Origin: Linnemannia hyalina
Taxonomy: Eukaryota; Mortierellomycota; Mortierellomycetes; Mortierellales; Mortierellaceae
Direction of reading: 5' to 3'
DNA: 64,000 nt
Assembly (NCBI GenBank): GCA_019671135.1
Contig: JAHRHY010000016.1
Location: forward strand, 802,501 to 866,500
Shown: positions 1 to 11,300 of the stretch, one piece after another
How the letters are laid out: each line of letters opens with the position of its first letter
Position numbering within the stretch: the stretch's first letter is position 1
Notes under the pieces: generated by a model
Database searches by the model: none
Told to the model about the DNA's origin: nothing
Seen by the model: only the letters and a program-made list of their open reading frames with translations
Program-made: the position numbers and the translations under genes

Positions 1-2182
1 GAGGGGGGTTGGGGAGAGGATGGTTGTTGGTGAGAAAAAAAAAAAAAAAAAGAAGAAAAAAGAAAGGAAGGGAAGAGGAAGTGAGAGGAATAAAAATGAC
101 AGAAAATAAGAAAGTCCCATCTAAAACTCGCCCCTTATCTCTCCGCGCGTCTGTACTCTGCACTGTAATGCGTATTGTAAATCATCACCAAATCGCGCCA
201 CACCCCAGTCCCAGCAAGAGTAAAGTGATCCAAGCCTCTTTTTATTTCTATTTTACATATGAGATCAAAGACCGAATCAGCTGAATGAATAAATGAATAA
301 TCGTTTTCTATATCGTATCATATTATACCATCAGTCCATCACCAACACTCACCCTACTCGCCCCGTTCGCTCGTTGTTCGAGACAAAAGACCAAGACGCT
401 CCAAACGTTTACCCCACGAATTTGTGATCTATCTGATCTGACTGTACCCTTCCTTATTCCTTAAGGGTGCCGCTTCTTTACACAAGCCAGATAGAATAAA
501 AAACAACTCCGCCCTGCTATTACTCTTTATCTGTCCTTCCCGACCGATCACATCACCACCCACCACCAAACCAACAGACAATCTTCTAAGCTGCACCTCC
601 TCCGCCTGTGCAAGCCATGGCCTCCCCCACCCAGGCCTCTCACCCCCTTCTCCTCTCTTACCCTTTCTTCTCTTTCCTTCTCTCTTCTTTTCTCTTCTCT
701 TCTCTTCTCTCTTCTCTTCCCTGCTCTATATACTCACTCGCCTTGACACACAGGAACACAAAGCTCAAGCCTCATCCCTTGACTCAGCCATTCGCCTCTC
801 CTCTCCTCGCCTCTCCTCTCCTCTGCCTAGTCTAATCCGTTGCAATCTGCAGCAAACCCAAAAAATAATAATAAAAAGAGCCGTTAGTCACTCGTGCGCC
901 TTGTCCATCGCATCATGCTATCAGGCCATGCCATTGACGTACATACCGCCACCATTGATATTAGGAATACATAGAAAACTACGCGTACAATGGCTAGACT
1001 AAAGTAAATCATAGGCGCGTTTCAACTAGCCCAGAAAAATAAGGCTTATCGAATCATAATGATGCCATTCTTCATTCTTTTCGTTTCTTCCTTTCCTTTC
1101 CTTCTTCTTTCCTTCTTCTCTTCTTCTCTTCTTCCCTTCTTCTCTTCTTCCTTTCTTCCTTTCTTCCCTTCTTTTCCTCTTTCAACACTCAAGCCCTAAC
1201 CTCCACCTTCTCCCAGTCCTTCTACCATACTGACTCTCTTCCTTCCTTTCTGCTTTCTCATTGTTCCTCCCTTACGTTTCGACATTCAAACTATTACCAC
1301 AACTTTTACTCCCCCCCACCCTCCGGTGTACAGGACCATGAACAGCGACATGAACAACAGCGACACCGCTGCAAGCAAACAACAGGAAACACAACAACAG
1401 CAACAGCAGGTGCCACTGGACCCAAATCAGGCTGCAGGAGCATACCGACCTGAGCAGCCAGCAGGGTCGTGTTCGTTTACGACGACAGATGCGTCTGGGT
1501 ATCCGGATCGACAGGACGGGCTCTCGGCATACAGCCCCCCGGGACAGGACCCGAATGAACATCACAAGCACCATCAGGTTCCTTGTCCTTCTTCCAACGA
1601 GAATAGTAGTAATAATAAGGACTAGCTTGTGAACCGGCCTGCGACGGAGGTGGCGGATCATCTTGGCATTGGCGAGATGTATCTCCCCGACCAGACTGCC
1701 GTCGCGCACTTCCTGCGGTGAACCAATAGTACATTCAGAGATATCTGCGCTGACACTTGCTTAGCCGGTTCCTTCGTTCTACTTCTTTACTTTATTTATT
1801 TTTTCCTTTCCTTTCCTTTCCTTCTCCCTTGTGCTCGTTGTGGCATAATGAGAATAGCAGTTGTTCAAATAAATAACCCCTTTCCTCGATGCTGCAGCGA
1901 GCAAGAGACAACAATGAATCATTTTGTTCATACTACTAATTTGGTGGCCTGCATTCTGATTCGCTGCTCTTCTCTGCCCTGCCCTGCCCTTGTAACACTT
2001 GCCATTCTCACTCCCTCTCCTTTCCACTCCCTCTCTCTCATCTCGCCCTTCAACGGTCGTTTACTTTCGTTCTCTATTATTTAACACCCCCTTGTTCCTT
2101 CCTTCTTTTCCATCCCTCTCTTAATCATCCCATCCCTCTCCACTCTCCACTCTACAATCAACACCGCACATTCACAAAAAAA
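1..2182. other. gene-poor, pyrimidine-rich region
   Basis: No recognisable gene is seen apart from one doubtful small ORF at 1338-1625. The stretch holds an A-run near 34-50, long CT-rich tracts (about 650-720, 1075-1175, 1795-1825, 2085-2150) and short TA-rich pieces. The last 150 bases are pyrimidine-rich and lead into the start codon of the mitochondrial carrier gene, so they probably contain its promoter and leader. Long pyrimidine tracts upstream of start codons recur throughout the window and look like a general promoter habit of this genome. Confidence 0.6.
1338..1625 (+). CDS. doubtful small Gln/Ser/Pro-rich ORF, 95 aa
   Basis: An ATG-initiated ORF encodes 95 residues rich in Gln, Ser, Asn and Pro, with a short Gln run near residue 20. 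No domain is recognised. The ATG lies just after a pyrimidine tract ending in a TACAG, which could equally be a 3' splice site, so this may be the last exon of an unrecognised gene rather than a complete one. The opposite strand is also open over much of the same stretch, which lowers confidence that either is coding. AATAAA-like sequence follows near 1868. Confidence 0.25.
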   Translation: MNSDMNNSDTAASKQQETQQQQQQVPLDPNQAAGAYRPEQPAGSCSFTTTDASGYPDRQDGLSAYSPPGQDPNEHHKHHQVPCPSSNENSSNNKD

Positions 2183-3518
2183 ATGGCATCATCATCCCCT
2201 CCTCCTGCATTCCTCCCCTCCCCAACAACGGCAGCATCTTCCTTGGTCAACAGCCCCATCGTCTCAACAATGGTCTCCCCCCCTACTAAAAAGCCCTCTG
2301 CCGCCCTCGGCTTCCTCGCTGGAGGAATCGCCGCTTGTGGAGCTGTCACCATCACCAACCCCGCTGAGGTATGTGAGATCACTCTTTTTTTTTTTTTTTT
2401 TTTTTTTTTCTTTTCTTTTTTTTTTGCGCAGATACACGAGTCATAAGGAAGGAGTACACATCCACAATGGCCATGTCATGACTAATTAATATCTAATCCC
2501 TTCCCCCCTTCATTCACGTATTACAAACACAGGTCATCAAGACAAGACTGCAGCTGCAAGGAGAATTGATGCGCCAGGTCCCAGGCTCCAAGCGGATCTA
2601 CACAAACTCGGGCCAAGCATTCCTCCACATTGCCAAATACGAAGGCATTCGCGGACTCCAGCGTGGACTAGGATGCGCCTACATGTACCAAATCATGATG
2701 AACGGCACCCGACTTGGCCTCTACGACCCCATCAAACACACCATCCACGCCGCTCTTAAAACTGACCCCACCAAAAACAATAACGTTGTCAATATTGCTG
2801 CTGGAGGCATCGGAGGCATTCTCTCCGCCGCCTTGGCCTCACCACTGTTCCTCGTCAAGACCCGGTTACAATCTTATTCTTCTAACGAAGCCTCCAGGGT
2901 CGGACAGCAGCACTATTACAAACACACTGTTGACGCCTTGAGACATATTTACAAGACAGAGGGGCTTCGGGGTATCTACCGAGGTGTCGATGCCTCCATG
3001 ATGAGAACAGGAGCAGGATCGGCCGTTCAATTACCCCTCTACGATGTTGTCAAACAAAAGATGATCACTATTGGCGGACTCGAGAATGGTGCCCTTTGCC
3101 ACGGACTCAGCAGCTTGATCTCGGGATTCTTCCTCTGCATCGTCATGAACCCCTTTGACATTATTTCCACGAGAATGTTCAACCAGGGTGGCTCGCTTTA
3201 CAAGAGTCCTGCAGACTGTCTGGTCAAGACCATCAAGGCCGAGGGCCCCTCGGCCCTTTATAAGGGATTCACCGCACATTATCTTCGCATCGGGTAAGTT
3301 TTCTTTTTTCTTTTTCTCTTTTTTAAATCGTTATGCGCTTCGGAAACTTGAGGATCTCTGCGGATAAAAGGTTTAACGATTACCCTTTGACTAATATTCC
3401 CACCATTCCATCGACCCCCCCCCCCCCCCCCCCCCCCCGCTCTTTTGTGTCTAGGCCTCACACCATCTTCACATTTGTCTTTATGGAGCAGGTCAAGAAG
3501 GTCTTTGAACAATTTTGA
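2183..3518 (+). CDS. OAC1: mitochondrial carrier, OAC1/SLC25A34-35 type
   Basis: This encodes an inner-membrane transporter of the mitochondrial carrier family, 336 residues from three exons (2183-2368, 2533-3293, 3455-3518). The three carrier repeats are visible: NPAEVIKTR across the first splice junction (about residue 60), SPLFLVKTR (about 167) and NPFDIISTR (about 267). The third repeat ends with a GPHTIFTF motif encoded by the last exon. Overall resemblance is to yeast Oac1, which imports oxaloacetate and also carries sulfate and malonate; the substrate here is inferred from family resemblance only. A 45-residue Ser/Pro/Thr-rich leader precedes the first helix. Intron 1 carries a 25-base T run and intron 2 a 24-base C run. 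The stop codon TGA overlaps an AATAAA signal. Confidence 0.9.
2385..2409 (+). repeat. poly-T run, 25 bases, in carrier intron 1
   Basis: An uninterrupted T run sits 16 bases after the 5' splice site of the first intron, followed by further T-rich sequence. It is prone to length change. Confidence 0.9.
3415..3438 (+). repeat. poly-C run, 24 bases, in carrier intron 2
   Basis: An uninterrupted C run lies 16 bases before the 3' splice site of the second intron, in the position normally taken by a T-rich polypyrimidine tract. Confidence 0.9.
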
Positions 3519-3523
3519 ATAAA
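3518..3523 (+). terminator. AATAAA polyadenylation signal of the carrier gene
   Basis: AATAAA begins on the last base of the stop codon (TGAATAAA), predicting a very short 3' UTR. The convergent AP-2 mu gene has its own AATAAA on the other strand at 3588-3583, about 60 bases away. Confidence 0.6.
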
Positions 3524-3582
3524 TCGACCAATGATACCTTTTTCCTCATTAATGCAGCGTACAGTAGTCAATCGAAAAGCGT

Positions 3583-3588
3583 TTTATT
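3583..3588 (-). terminator. AATAAA polyadenylation signal of AP-2 mu
   Basis: TTTATT on the plus strand reads AATAAA on the minus strand, 21 bases past the proposed AP-2 mu stop codon. This supports placing the end of the gene at 3609. Confidence 0.55.
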
Positions 3589-3608
3589 TTCTACATCAAA
3601 CTCACATC

Positions 3609-3631
3609 TTAGAACTTTTTAAAGTGGAGAC

Positions 3632-3676
<45 letters not shown>

Positions 3677-5882
3677 TTAGCGACATGTACTTGGGCAACA
3701 ACAACAACGATCAATAAGTGCAAAAAAGAAATCCAAAAGAACCAATTGACCACATTGACAGGACTACGTGGCAAAAAAAAAAAAAAAACTTACCCTGACT
3801 TGATAGTTGCCGGCTTTGGTCATATATCGTACCCACTTGACAGACTGATAGTTGTTCTTCTCAAAGACCTTCAAAAACCGAACCAGCAGTCCTGAAGATG
3901 TGAACATGAGTACTTGAAAGTCCATCGAGATCGGGGGTCGCGACCACGCCTTCTTGTGCGTCATTGCCGTCAAGTTGGCCTCGGCCGTCAGCGTAAACTC
4001 AGACTGTCCCTGGAAGCGTGGAATCCTAGGATCGATTCAAAAGAAATGGATTAACAATGGTAAATAGTCATTGTGCGATCACCAGCTGTACGTACGAAAT
4101 AAATAGCAATCAAACGAGCAAGATGAAGACTGACTACGACAGTAAGACATGATGTAGCGCCAAAATACTTACTTCCAGATAATAGAATTCTCTGCTGGTA
4201 CGTATTTGGCCTTGCCTGACGTGGCCGTGCATGTAACTCCTGCAGTGTTGAGTGGTGTTGGGATATTGAGCACCACGTTGTTGGCGTACAGTTTGGGCGA
4301 AAAGTTGGCCTTCACCAAGATCCTGTATTCGATCTTGGACTTTCCAATCTCAGTGACAACGGGATGGACCTTGAATGGGAGGTTGATATTGTCCGATGTC
4401 CGGTACCTGTTTTTTTTCCACACAAAGGGTGTCAGTTTTCCTTGAGACATCCTCCAAGGGTCACGAAAACGCGTGCTCCAAGAGTTATCGTGCATATTCC
4501 ATAAATGAGAACGAGAGTGAAACAACAGTATTGTACGCCACTAGAAGTACCTCATGAGCTCAAACTCGCCATCGGGAGGGATAAAGCTGATAGTGCGATC
4601 GCTGTCGAATTTTCCGAGTTTGACGCATTGGTGGAACTGGCAATCGTCAATCTCGACAGTGTTGGATGTTTTCCTATCGATGTAAGCGAGACAGTGGGGG
4701 TGCATAATAACATATGTGGTTGTTTAGCAATGCGTGAAATGTCCCTTTGGAAATAGTCGCTTTTAGTTAACTGAGGAAACAATGCAAGAGATGGCCGCTG
4801 CCAATCATCCGGTAATCGTTGCATGTACCTGCGGTTGGAAGGATCCTTCTCCAGGAGCACCTTGTCGTTCAGTCCAAACTTGCATTCGGGTGTTCCTGAG
4901 AGATAGGCTCGCATCATGATCTGTCCTGCGACGTCTGCCCTGAGAACATTTCCTTGAGCACTGAGGAGCAAATTAACAGACTCGATGACATCGATAAAGG
5001 CCTCGTTCTTCCTGTACTTGACGTCGCTCCTTCTCCAGGATGTTGCTCCTGTTGCCTGGATGGTGATCTTGGCCGAATCCTCCATGACCGCCCGTTCGGA
5101 CTTTACGGACTCGGTGGTGATGTACATCTTGAGCGTGTCTGCCTCGCTGTTTTGCGGGTATCCAAAGTCCAACACCTCTACAAAAGCGAGAGAGAGAGAG
5201 AGCGAGTTGAAGGGTCCGATCTTAATACAGCGGCTTTTTTTTTTTTTTTTTTTTTTTTTTTTGGCCAGTTGCTTTGGAGAAGGTTGTGACACAAAATTAA
5301 GAGCATCCAGACAAATTCAAAAAGACGAATAATGTGTAAAAATAACAAAGTGGAGGAGCAAGAGAGAGGTAAGCCAGAAAAACGGGAGAAAAAAGAAAAA
5401 GGGCAAAGTTGTTTGACATACCATCGAGCAGCTCGTAGATGAGGACAAAGTTGGCCTTGACAGCCTCCTCGTCAAACTTGCCAAAGTACGAGCGACCGAC
5501 GTTGATGACCCGATAGCAGAATTCAAAGATCAGGGCGGCATTGGCGTTCCACTTTGTGAGGGCGACGATATAGAGATTCTCGTGGCGGACGTGGAAGAAT
5601 GAGGTCGAACCCAAGGTGATGATGGGTGAGCGCACGTCCGTGTTGGATATGACCTGGATACGGAAGATGTCTGCAATCGAGCGCCTAATAGTAGACAGGG
5701 GTGTGCCAGCCAACAAGGTGTGTTAGGGAAAACGAGAGAAGGATTGCCAACAAAAAAGAAGCTGGTAGCCAAGCACGGACAGAGGCAGGTTGACTGGGAT
5801 GTGCTTACTTGAGATCCTGGCGGTAGAGGCGTGAGATGAGGACCTCACCCTTCTGGTTATAGATGAAGAAGGCGCTAATCAT
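3609..5882 (-). CDS. APM4: AP-2 complex subunit mu (clathrin adaptor medium chain)
   Basis: The medium chain of the AP-2 adaptor binds tyrosine-based cargo signals at the plasma membrane during clathrin-mediated endocytosis. Exons are 5882-5809, 5684-5422, 5177-4829, 4673-4551, 4406-4173, 4025-3794 and 3614-3609; the frame closes at 426 residues, the usual family length. The N-terminus ([21 protein letters not shown]) is the AP-2 rather than AP-1 form. A longin-like domain occupies about residues 1-140 and the mu-homology domain about 165-426, with conserved stretches such as [12 protein letters not shown] and [14 protein letters not shown]. The seventh exon is inferred: without splicing the frame runs from YQVR into a poly-T tract coding for phenylalanines. 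A CTAAC branch site, an 18-unit CT repeat and the next AG lead to Phe-stop. An AATAAA signal follows 21 bases later. Confidence 0.92.
3637..3672 (+). repeat. (GA)18 microsatellite
   Basis: Eighteen perfect GA units. On the minus strand this is a (CT) tract lying between a CTAAC branch-point candidate and the proposed last 3' splice site of AP-2 mu. Confidence 0.95.
5235..5262 (+). repeat. 28-base homopolymer (T on plus strand) in AP-2 mu intron 2
   Basis: A 28-base T run lies inside the intron between exons 2 and 3 of the minus-strand AP-2 mu gene (poly-A in the transcript). Confidence 0.9.
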
Positions 5883-6789
5883 CCTTTGTTGAGGAAGGAG
5901 AGGGAAGGATGTGCAATTGATGAAGTAGGGATGGGACCTATTGGGAGATGGCGTGCCAGTTTTGCTTGTACGAGCAAAGAGGAGAGGGAGACGGTGCTGA
6001 GGATTGAGAGAGATGCGATGCGATGAGTCGATTGGAGAAGGAAGAGTGGGAGAGAAAGAGAGAGAGAGGGAGAGGGAAAGAGGGAAAGAGGAAAGAGGGA
6101 CAGTGGGAGTGCGAAGAAAAGATGAGAGGATGATGAGAGGACAAGAAAGGGGGTGGATGTAGAGAGAGAGAGAGAGAGAGAGGGAGTGATAAAACACATT
6201 TTTATTTCAACTCTTTAGGCCAGGGACGGTTAACGACCGAGTGTCGCAGTAGAGACGTGCATTAAGTTCTGACCTATTGCTCGACCACCCATTGTACCAA
6301 TGTGTGGGAGTTGTACGTGAACAATTCGATAATTTCTTGTCCATCTTCTTTTCCATGTAACTCTCCTTGCCATCTCCATCCTCCACTTTTCATGTTAATG
6401 ACCGGGAATGGCAAACACAGAAACAGCCGCTAGGAGAGGTGTTTGACTGCAGTCTGAGAGAAATGAGCTCGCTGAATAACACCCCGGTGGCAAAAAAACC
6501 AGATGACTAATTCACGCAAATCATATTCCCATGCCAATGACGAGGAGGTGCAACTGAGCAAAAAGAACACGCTGGTTGAATAGAGGAAGTTATGCTGAAT
6601 AAAACCTCAAGAAAAAGAGGGCCAAATTGCAGGGTGATATCGATGTAAATGGCCGTATCTCGACGAAGAAAAGAGGGATCGAGAAGCGGATCGCAAGAGC
6701 TACACGGGAATGATAACGTTTTCAATCAAGTTTTTCAGGTACAAATATTCTAACTATGGGTGGTCGGGCAATAGAAACGACATGGCACA
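5883..6789. other. intergenic: AP-2 mu promoter and derlin 3' region
   Basis: No gene is seen. The AP-2 mu side holds a purine-rich tract (pyrimidine-rich in the sense of the gene) with an (AG)12 microsatellite near 6158-6182, resembling the pyrimidine-rich leaders of other genes here. The rest is unique sequence with only short open frames. Confidence 0.6.
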
Positions 6790-7364
6790 TCAGCCAAGGC
6801 GGTTGCCAGAGCCCCAGCGGTGGCCTGCCGTGTTCTCCGTTGCCGTGCCGCCCTGCTGTCCTGTCCGGAACACGTTCGCCGTGTTTCCTTCCCCTGTGAA
6901 TCCTGCCCCGGCAACCTCCTGCGCAGGCAGCACTCTGTACAGCAGCCTTGGCGTAGGGATTAGCCTCGGCCCGCCCATGGCTGGATACACAGAGTCAAGA
7001 AAGTAGTACACATGGGCCGATGCTATCCCAATCAGCATCTCCCAGGGGATCGCCGCACCCTGCATCACCGCATTGTACGCCACCAGCACCCATGGGAAAT
7101 ACACCGCCTACATCATATAAATCGTATAAATTTACAAAAACAGTTTGTTAGCAATCTCTTCTGTCTTTTCTTCCTGCTTCTTCTTTTATCGTCTTCTTCT
7201 CCTTCTTCCACTCCTTCTCGCATCGATTTACCTTGAACTGGATACCAAACATGAAAGAGACTATCCTGTCAGAGTTTGCCTGCGACCAGAGATAGATCAC
7301 TGAGAGCAGCAGCGACTGGAACAAGAACGCAATCCTCATGTAGTGCGCAACGATCTATTAGTCG

Positions 7365-7397
<33 letters not shown>

Positions 7398-7988
7398 TCC
7401 AAGTATCCAAGGACCAAAATAGTATTGTCAAAAGGCGCAAGGCGCTTGATTAATATAACATTCCTTGCTTCAAGCAGATATAAAACACTTAATGGATTTC
7501 GAATAAGAGAGATACTTACGGATGAAACGAGGGAGGTGAAGATGATGAACCAGGCAAAGTCCGCAGACCGGCCTGCAAAGGTCGAGTTCTCGAGCTGGGA
7601 TCCGTATGTGAACAGAAAGTAGAGATCAAAGAGCATTGTAAAGTTGACACCGGTGATAAAGAACGGTGTGAATAGCCTATGGATCTAATAATGGCATCGG
7701 TGTAAAGTGTGGTGTTGTAGAGTGAGTGCGTGAATATTCTCTTACTTATGCATTACCTTAACAGAAAACAAATCAGGCAAAGAGGAAGAAGAACGACGAG
7801 GGAGAAGAAGAGAGAGGAAGAAGACGTACGTGGAAGCGGTAGAGGATTGAGGACCAGTCGAGGTAGATGAGGCTGTAGGGGATGATGTGGACGGTGACCC
7901 CGAGGGAGATGAGGATGGTGGCGGTGAGCATTGACCTAGTGACGATGGGCACGCTCTTGTAAGCGGCGATAAGTTCGTTGTCCGGCAT
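6790..7988 (-). CDS. DFM1: derlin (ERAD rhomboid pseudoprotease, Der1/Dfm1 family)
   Basis: Derlins are ER-membrane proteins that help retrotranslocate misfolded proteins for degradation. The model has four exons (7988-7830, 7684-7520, 7354-7232, 7107-6790) and closes at 254 residues, typical for the family. The N-terminal part has the derlin pattern (ELIAAYKSVPIVTR, then DWSSILYRFHIHRLFTPFF across the first splice junction), followed by several hydrophobic segments. The extreme C-terminus contains HRWGSGNRLG, which fits the SHP box that recruits Cdc48/p97. Its presence favours Dfm1 or derlin-1 type over yeast Der1, which lacks such boxes. Branch-site candidates (CTAATAG) directly precede exons 2 and 3. 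A Gly/Thr-rich linker separates the last helix from the SHP box. Confidence 0.92.
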
Positions 7989-8313
7989 GGTTGTTACTAC
8001 TGAAGGTAGCCAAGCGTATATAGTTGGTTGGTTGGTTGGTCCCGTTGGTCGTTGATGTTGTTGATGTTGTTGATTTTGTTGATGTTGTTGATGAAGAGAG
8101 AAGAAGAAGGAAGAAGGAAGAAGGAAGAAGGAAGAAAAAAAGAAGTAAGAAGGATAAAGGAAAGAGGGATGGAGAAAAGGAGAAAAAACGAGGGGTGCGA
8201 AATAAGCCAAGGGAGACGCGAGACGTGGCAGTGGTACTGCACGCACACAAAGTGTCACACACACAAACACACACAAATATTAATATATATATTAAGTGTT
8301 ATTCGTTCATTAA
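7989..8313. other. short gap between BEM3 stop and derlin start
   Basis: This 325-base stretch serves as the derlin upstream region and the BEM3 3' region, both genes being on the minus strand. It contains a GGTTGGTTGGTT repeat, several GATGTTGTT units, a purine-rich run (8092-8190), a short (CA) tract near 8253-8276 and TA-rich sequence. No ORF of interest is seen. Confidence 0.6.
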
Positions 8314-11300
8314 TTAAGAAAAGGGTTCTGATGGAAGAACAGCGTCAGGCACAGACGCGCCGGATTCGTCGTACTGCTGCTGCTGCTGCTGCTGCTGTTG
8401 TTGTTGTTGTTGATCGCTGTTCTCGAGGGGCATGATCCGTCCATCGTGGGTGTGGAAGATCTGGTCAAAGTCCGACATTAGCAGCGCAAACACCCCAGCC
8501 GGGATCCCCAGGGTAGGCGAAAACACAATACCCACATTCCGTGCCGTCATCTTGTTGATATCCGCATTATCAACAATCTCAATCAAATGCGCCGTCAGTG
8601 CCCGGAGTAGCGTGTAGTTGGCCTCAGGCAAACTTGCCACCAGTCGCGTTAACTCATCCACACGATCCGTTCTGTTTGCTAATTCTAAATTCACGAGTAT
8701 AGATGAATAGTGACAAAAACAAGAACCTAGTCAGGCTCCGTAAACATAAACAAGGATACGCAAAAAATGTCTCAACAGCCAGCAACAGCCAGCTAACAAG
8801 GGAAGGAAGCACAGAAGGGCCATATACGTATATAACGAAGCTAATTAAGCATAGAGAAGCAACGCAACGGTTAACAAGCCAAGAAAAAAGACACGTACCG
8901 ATAACTTGAAGGAAATCTTTGTGGAGCTCTCGCGTGAGAACAGACGAAGGGAGTTCCCGCAAAAACAGCTTCAAGAGTCCCGACACAGCATGGATGTCAT
9001 AGTAATCCTCCTCTGCCAGCAAAGGAAAGTCGCCATCATGGTTGAACCGCTCCTTCAGGCTCTTGATCACAGCCGTCGAGCCACTTAGTCGATAGATTCC
9101 CTCCTCCTCCTTGGCCTTGTGTGCATTCAAATACTCGATGCACCGGTAAACAACTGCCGGAAGCATGTAGCCTGGTTGCACAATGCCCTGCTCTAATGCT
9201 TGCTCAAGAGTAACACCAAAAACCTGCCGAATAGGTGCGAGAGATGGGTAGGATCCAGAGCTAATGGTCAGCCCTGGAGGGGCGCTGCTGATACCACCAT
9301 TCAGACTGCCATTGCTCGTGTTGCCGCTGCTCTTGCCCAAAAAGTTGCGAATCCTGGAGGAATCCTGTGTTCCTGATGTGGCCGGCGTGCCATTACCGTG
9401 TTGTCCACTTGAAGCGCCTCCTGTCGATGGGACTGGAGTCGGCGTCTCCTCGCGAGTACTCTTCTTTGGCCAGAATGTCATCCGAGACTTTTGTTTTTTC
9501 TCCGCAGGATCGCTTGTCGACAAAAACGGAGAGGTCGACTGGTTTTCAGGCGACTTATTGGCGCTCTGATAATAACGGAATGAAGTACATCGACATCTTA
9601 GTTAGTGCGTTGTAGCAAAAGTCGTACAATTCGATTTATCAAAAATGGCAATCTGCTGCAGTTGTATACATACTTCGTCTTGAGGTAACGACTGTGTAGA
9701 AGGGTTCTTTGGAAATCCAGGCTGTCCTTGCTGCGAACCTTTCGAACTGGGTGGCTGTTGGGCGTCTGTCAGAGACAGTTCACCCGAAGGTCTCTCGTCT
9801 GGATTGTTGCCCTGCATTGTAGGCGATTGAGGAAGCGATGCCCCTCGTCCTTGAATGCCTGCTGGGAGAGATCGTTGCTGGCGTTCATAGGCCTCCTGGG
9901 TCATCAGCAGTTTCTCGGTGCCCTTTCCTGACGGAAGCTCCTTAATGGGCGTGGCGCTCACTTTTTGAATGTCCGGTAACTTCCTTCCACCACGGTCGTT
10001 GCTGGTCTCTGTGTTCTCAGTGTTCTCCTTGCCGACATGGACGAGTAGCGCCTCGACCCAGCCGTCCCTCTCAAGGTCGGTCTCTGCGCAGAGCACATGG
10101 CGAATGACATTGTTTGGGTTCTTCTTGGCGTCTACCACTGTTTGGCCCTTTTTCGGTTCGAGAATGAGGAAGGCATGTCTGTATGAATTGGGGTCGTAAG
10201 AGTTGTCCTTGCTGCTGTCTGCTGAAGCGTCCTGTGATTTTTCCTGCGATTGCTGTCTGCCGATTTGTGCATGCGTCAAAGAGATAGATCCCAGGTTATG
10301 TCCATCCTTCTACTCGACATCAATAGCAACCAAAAAAAATACCAATCGTTAGTTTGAAATTGCGTACAATCGTCCTTCCTGTTGTATTACATCTCCATTC
10401 AAAGGTGCCTGCTTTTGACCGTGCACTTACGCTGTCATAGTACTCCAGTACAGGCCCTTTGAGAATAAAGTAGCGAGTTTTCCAGCCTCCAAAGTTCTTT
10501 CCGCGCTTTGTGAGATACCCTTCCTTCCAGCCAGCGTCAGCGCCCTCTCGCAGTCTCTCGCGTTCCACCACATTGGTGCTCAGGAACTCGCATAGATCCC
10601 GGGTGTCCTTGATACGGAGAGAGGTCACCTGCTGCAGGTACTGTTCAAGAGCACGCTTTCGGGCATCGACCTTGGATGGCGCATGAGTGCTGAAAAGGCC
10701 CTTGTCGGGAAGCTTTGGAAGCGAGTTGACAATGTTTCGCGATTGTGTAACCCTCAGCTAAAGTTTAAATAAATAATACATAATTAATATATTGTATTGA
10801 TTGCATTAAAAGATCAGCGTTGAATTGCGCGTTTTACCTTTGCATCGAGGTTTACAAAGTCAGAATACTGCTTCTCAACCCTCCACAGTTCCTGCGCCTC
10901 GTCGTGCGGGTAATTGTCGTCGAATTCTCCTTGGACCTCCTGGCCGATTGAAATGAGAAATGTCAGCTGTTCCTTGCCTCGATCGTTAGTGTTGATATTA
11001 CTGCCAACGACAAGGACTGACACAAACTCCAGATTGTCGGCAAACATGCTGAATGCCTGCTGATGAAAAGTCGGCCCTGAGCGAGAGCCACTGAGTGAGG
11101 GTTGGGCGCTCGAGAGCGTGTTCGTTACTGATGAATTGCCGGAAGGGGTTGGCGAGGCTCCACGAGCTGGTCGCCCATTTTCTAATGCCTGCAGTTGATC
11201 TGATTGCTGCTGTTGCTGTTGAGAATCGTACCTCCTTGGAGGGATAGGGATGGCCCCATGACTGCTGCTGGCCGAGTCGTCGTCGTCGCGATGATTCTGA

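Noticed and set aside
1272..1734. Two minus-strand ORFs of 145 and 85 codons
   Set aside because: Low-complexity composition, overlap with an equally open plus frame, and no recognisable similarity.
3609..5882. AP-1 mu instead of AP-2 mu
   Set aside because: The N-terminus [14 protein letters not shown] and the [12 protein letters not shown] stretch match the AP-2 form; AP-1 mu starts differently.
8024..8435. Plus-strand ORFs of 97 and 135 codons
   Set aside because: They are translations of purine-rich repeats and the BEM3 glutamine tract in antisense.
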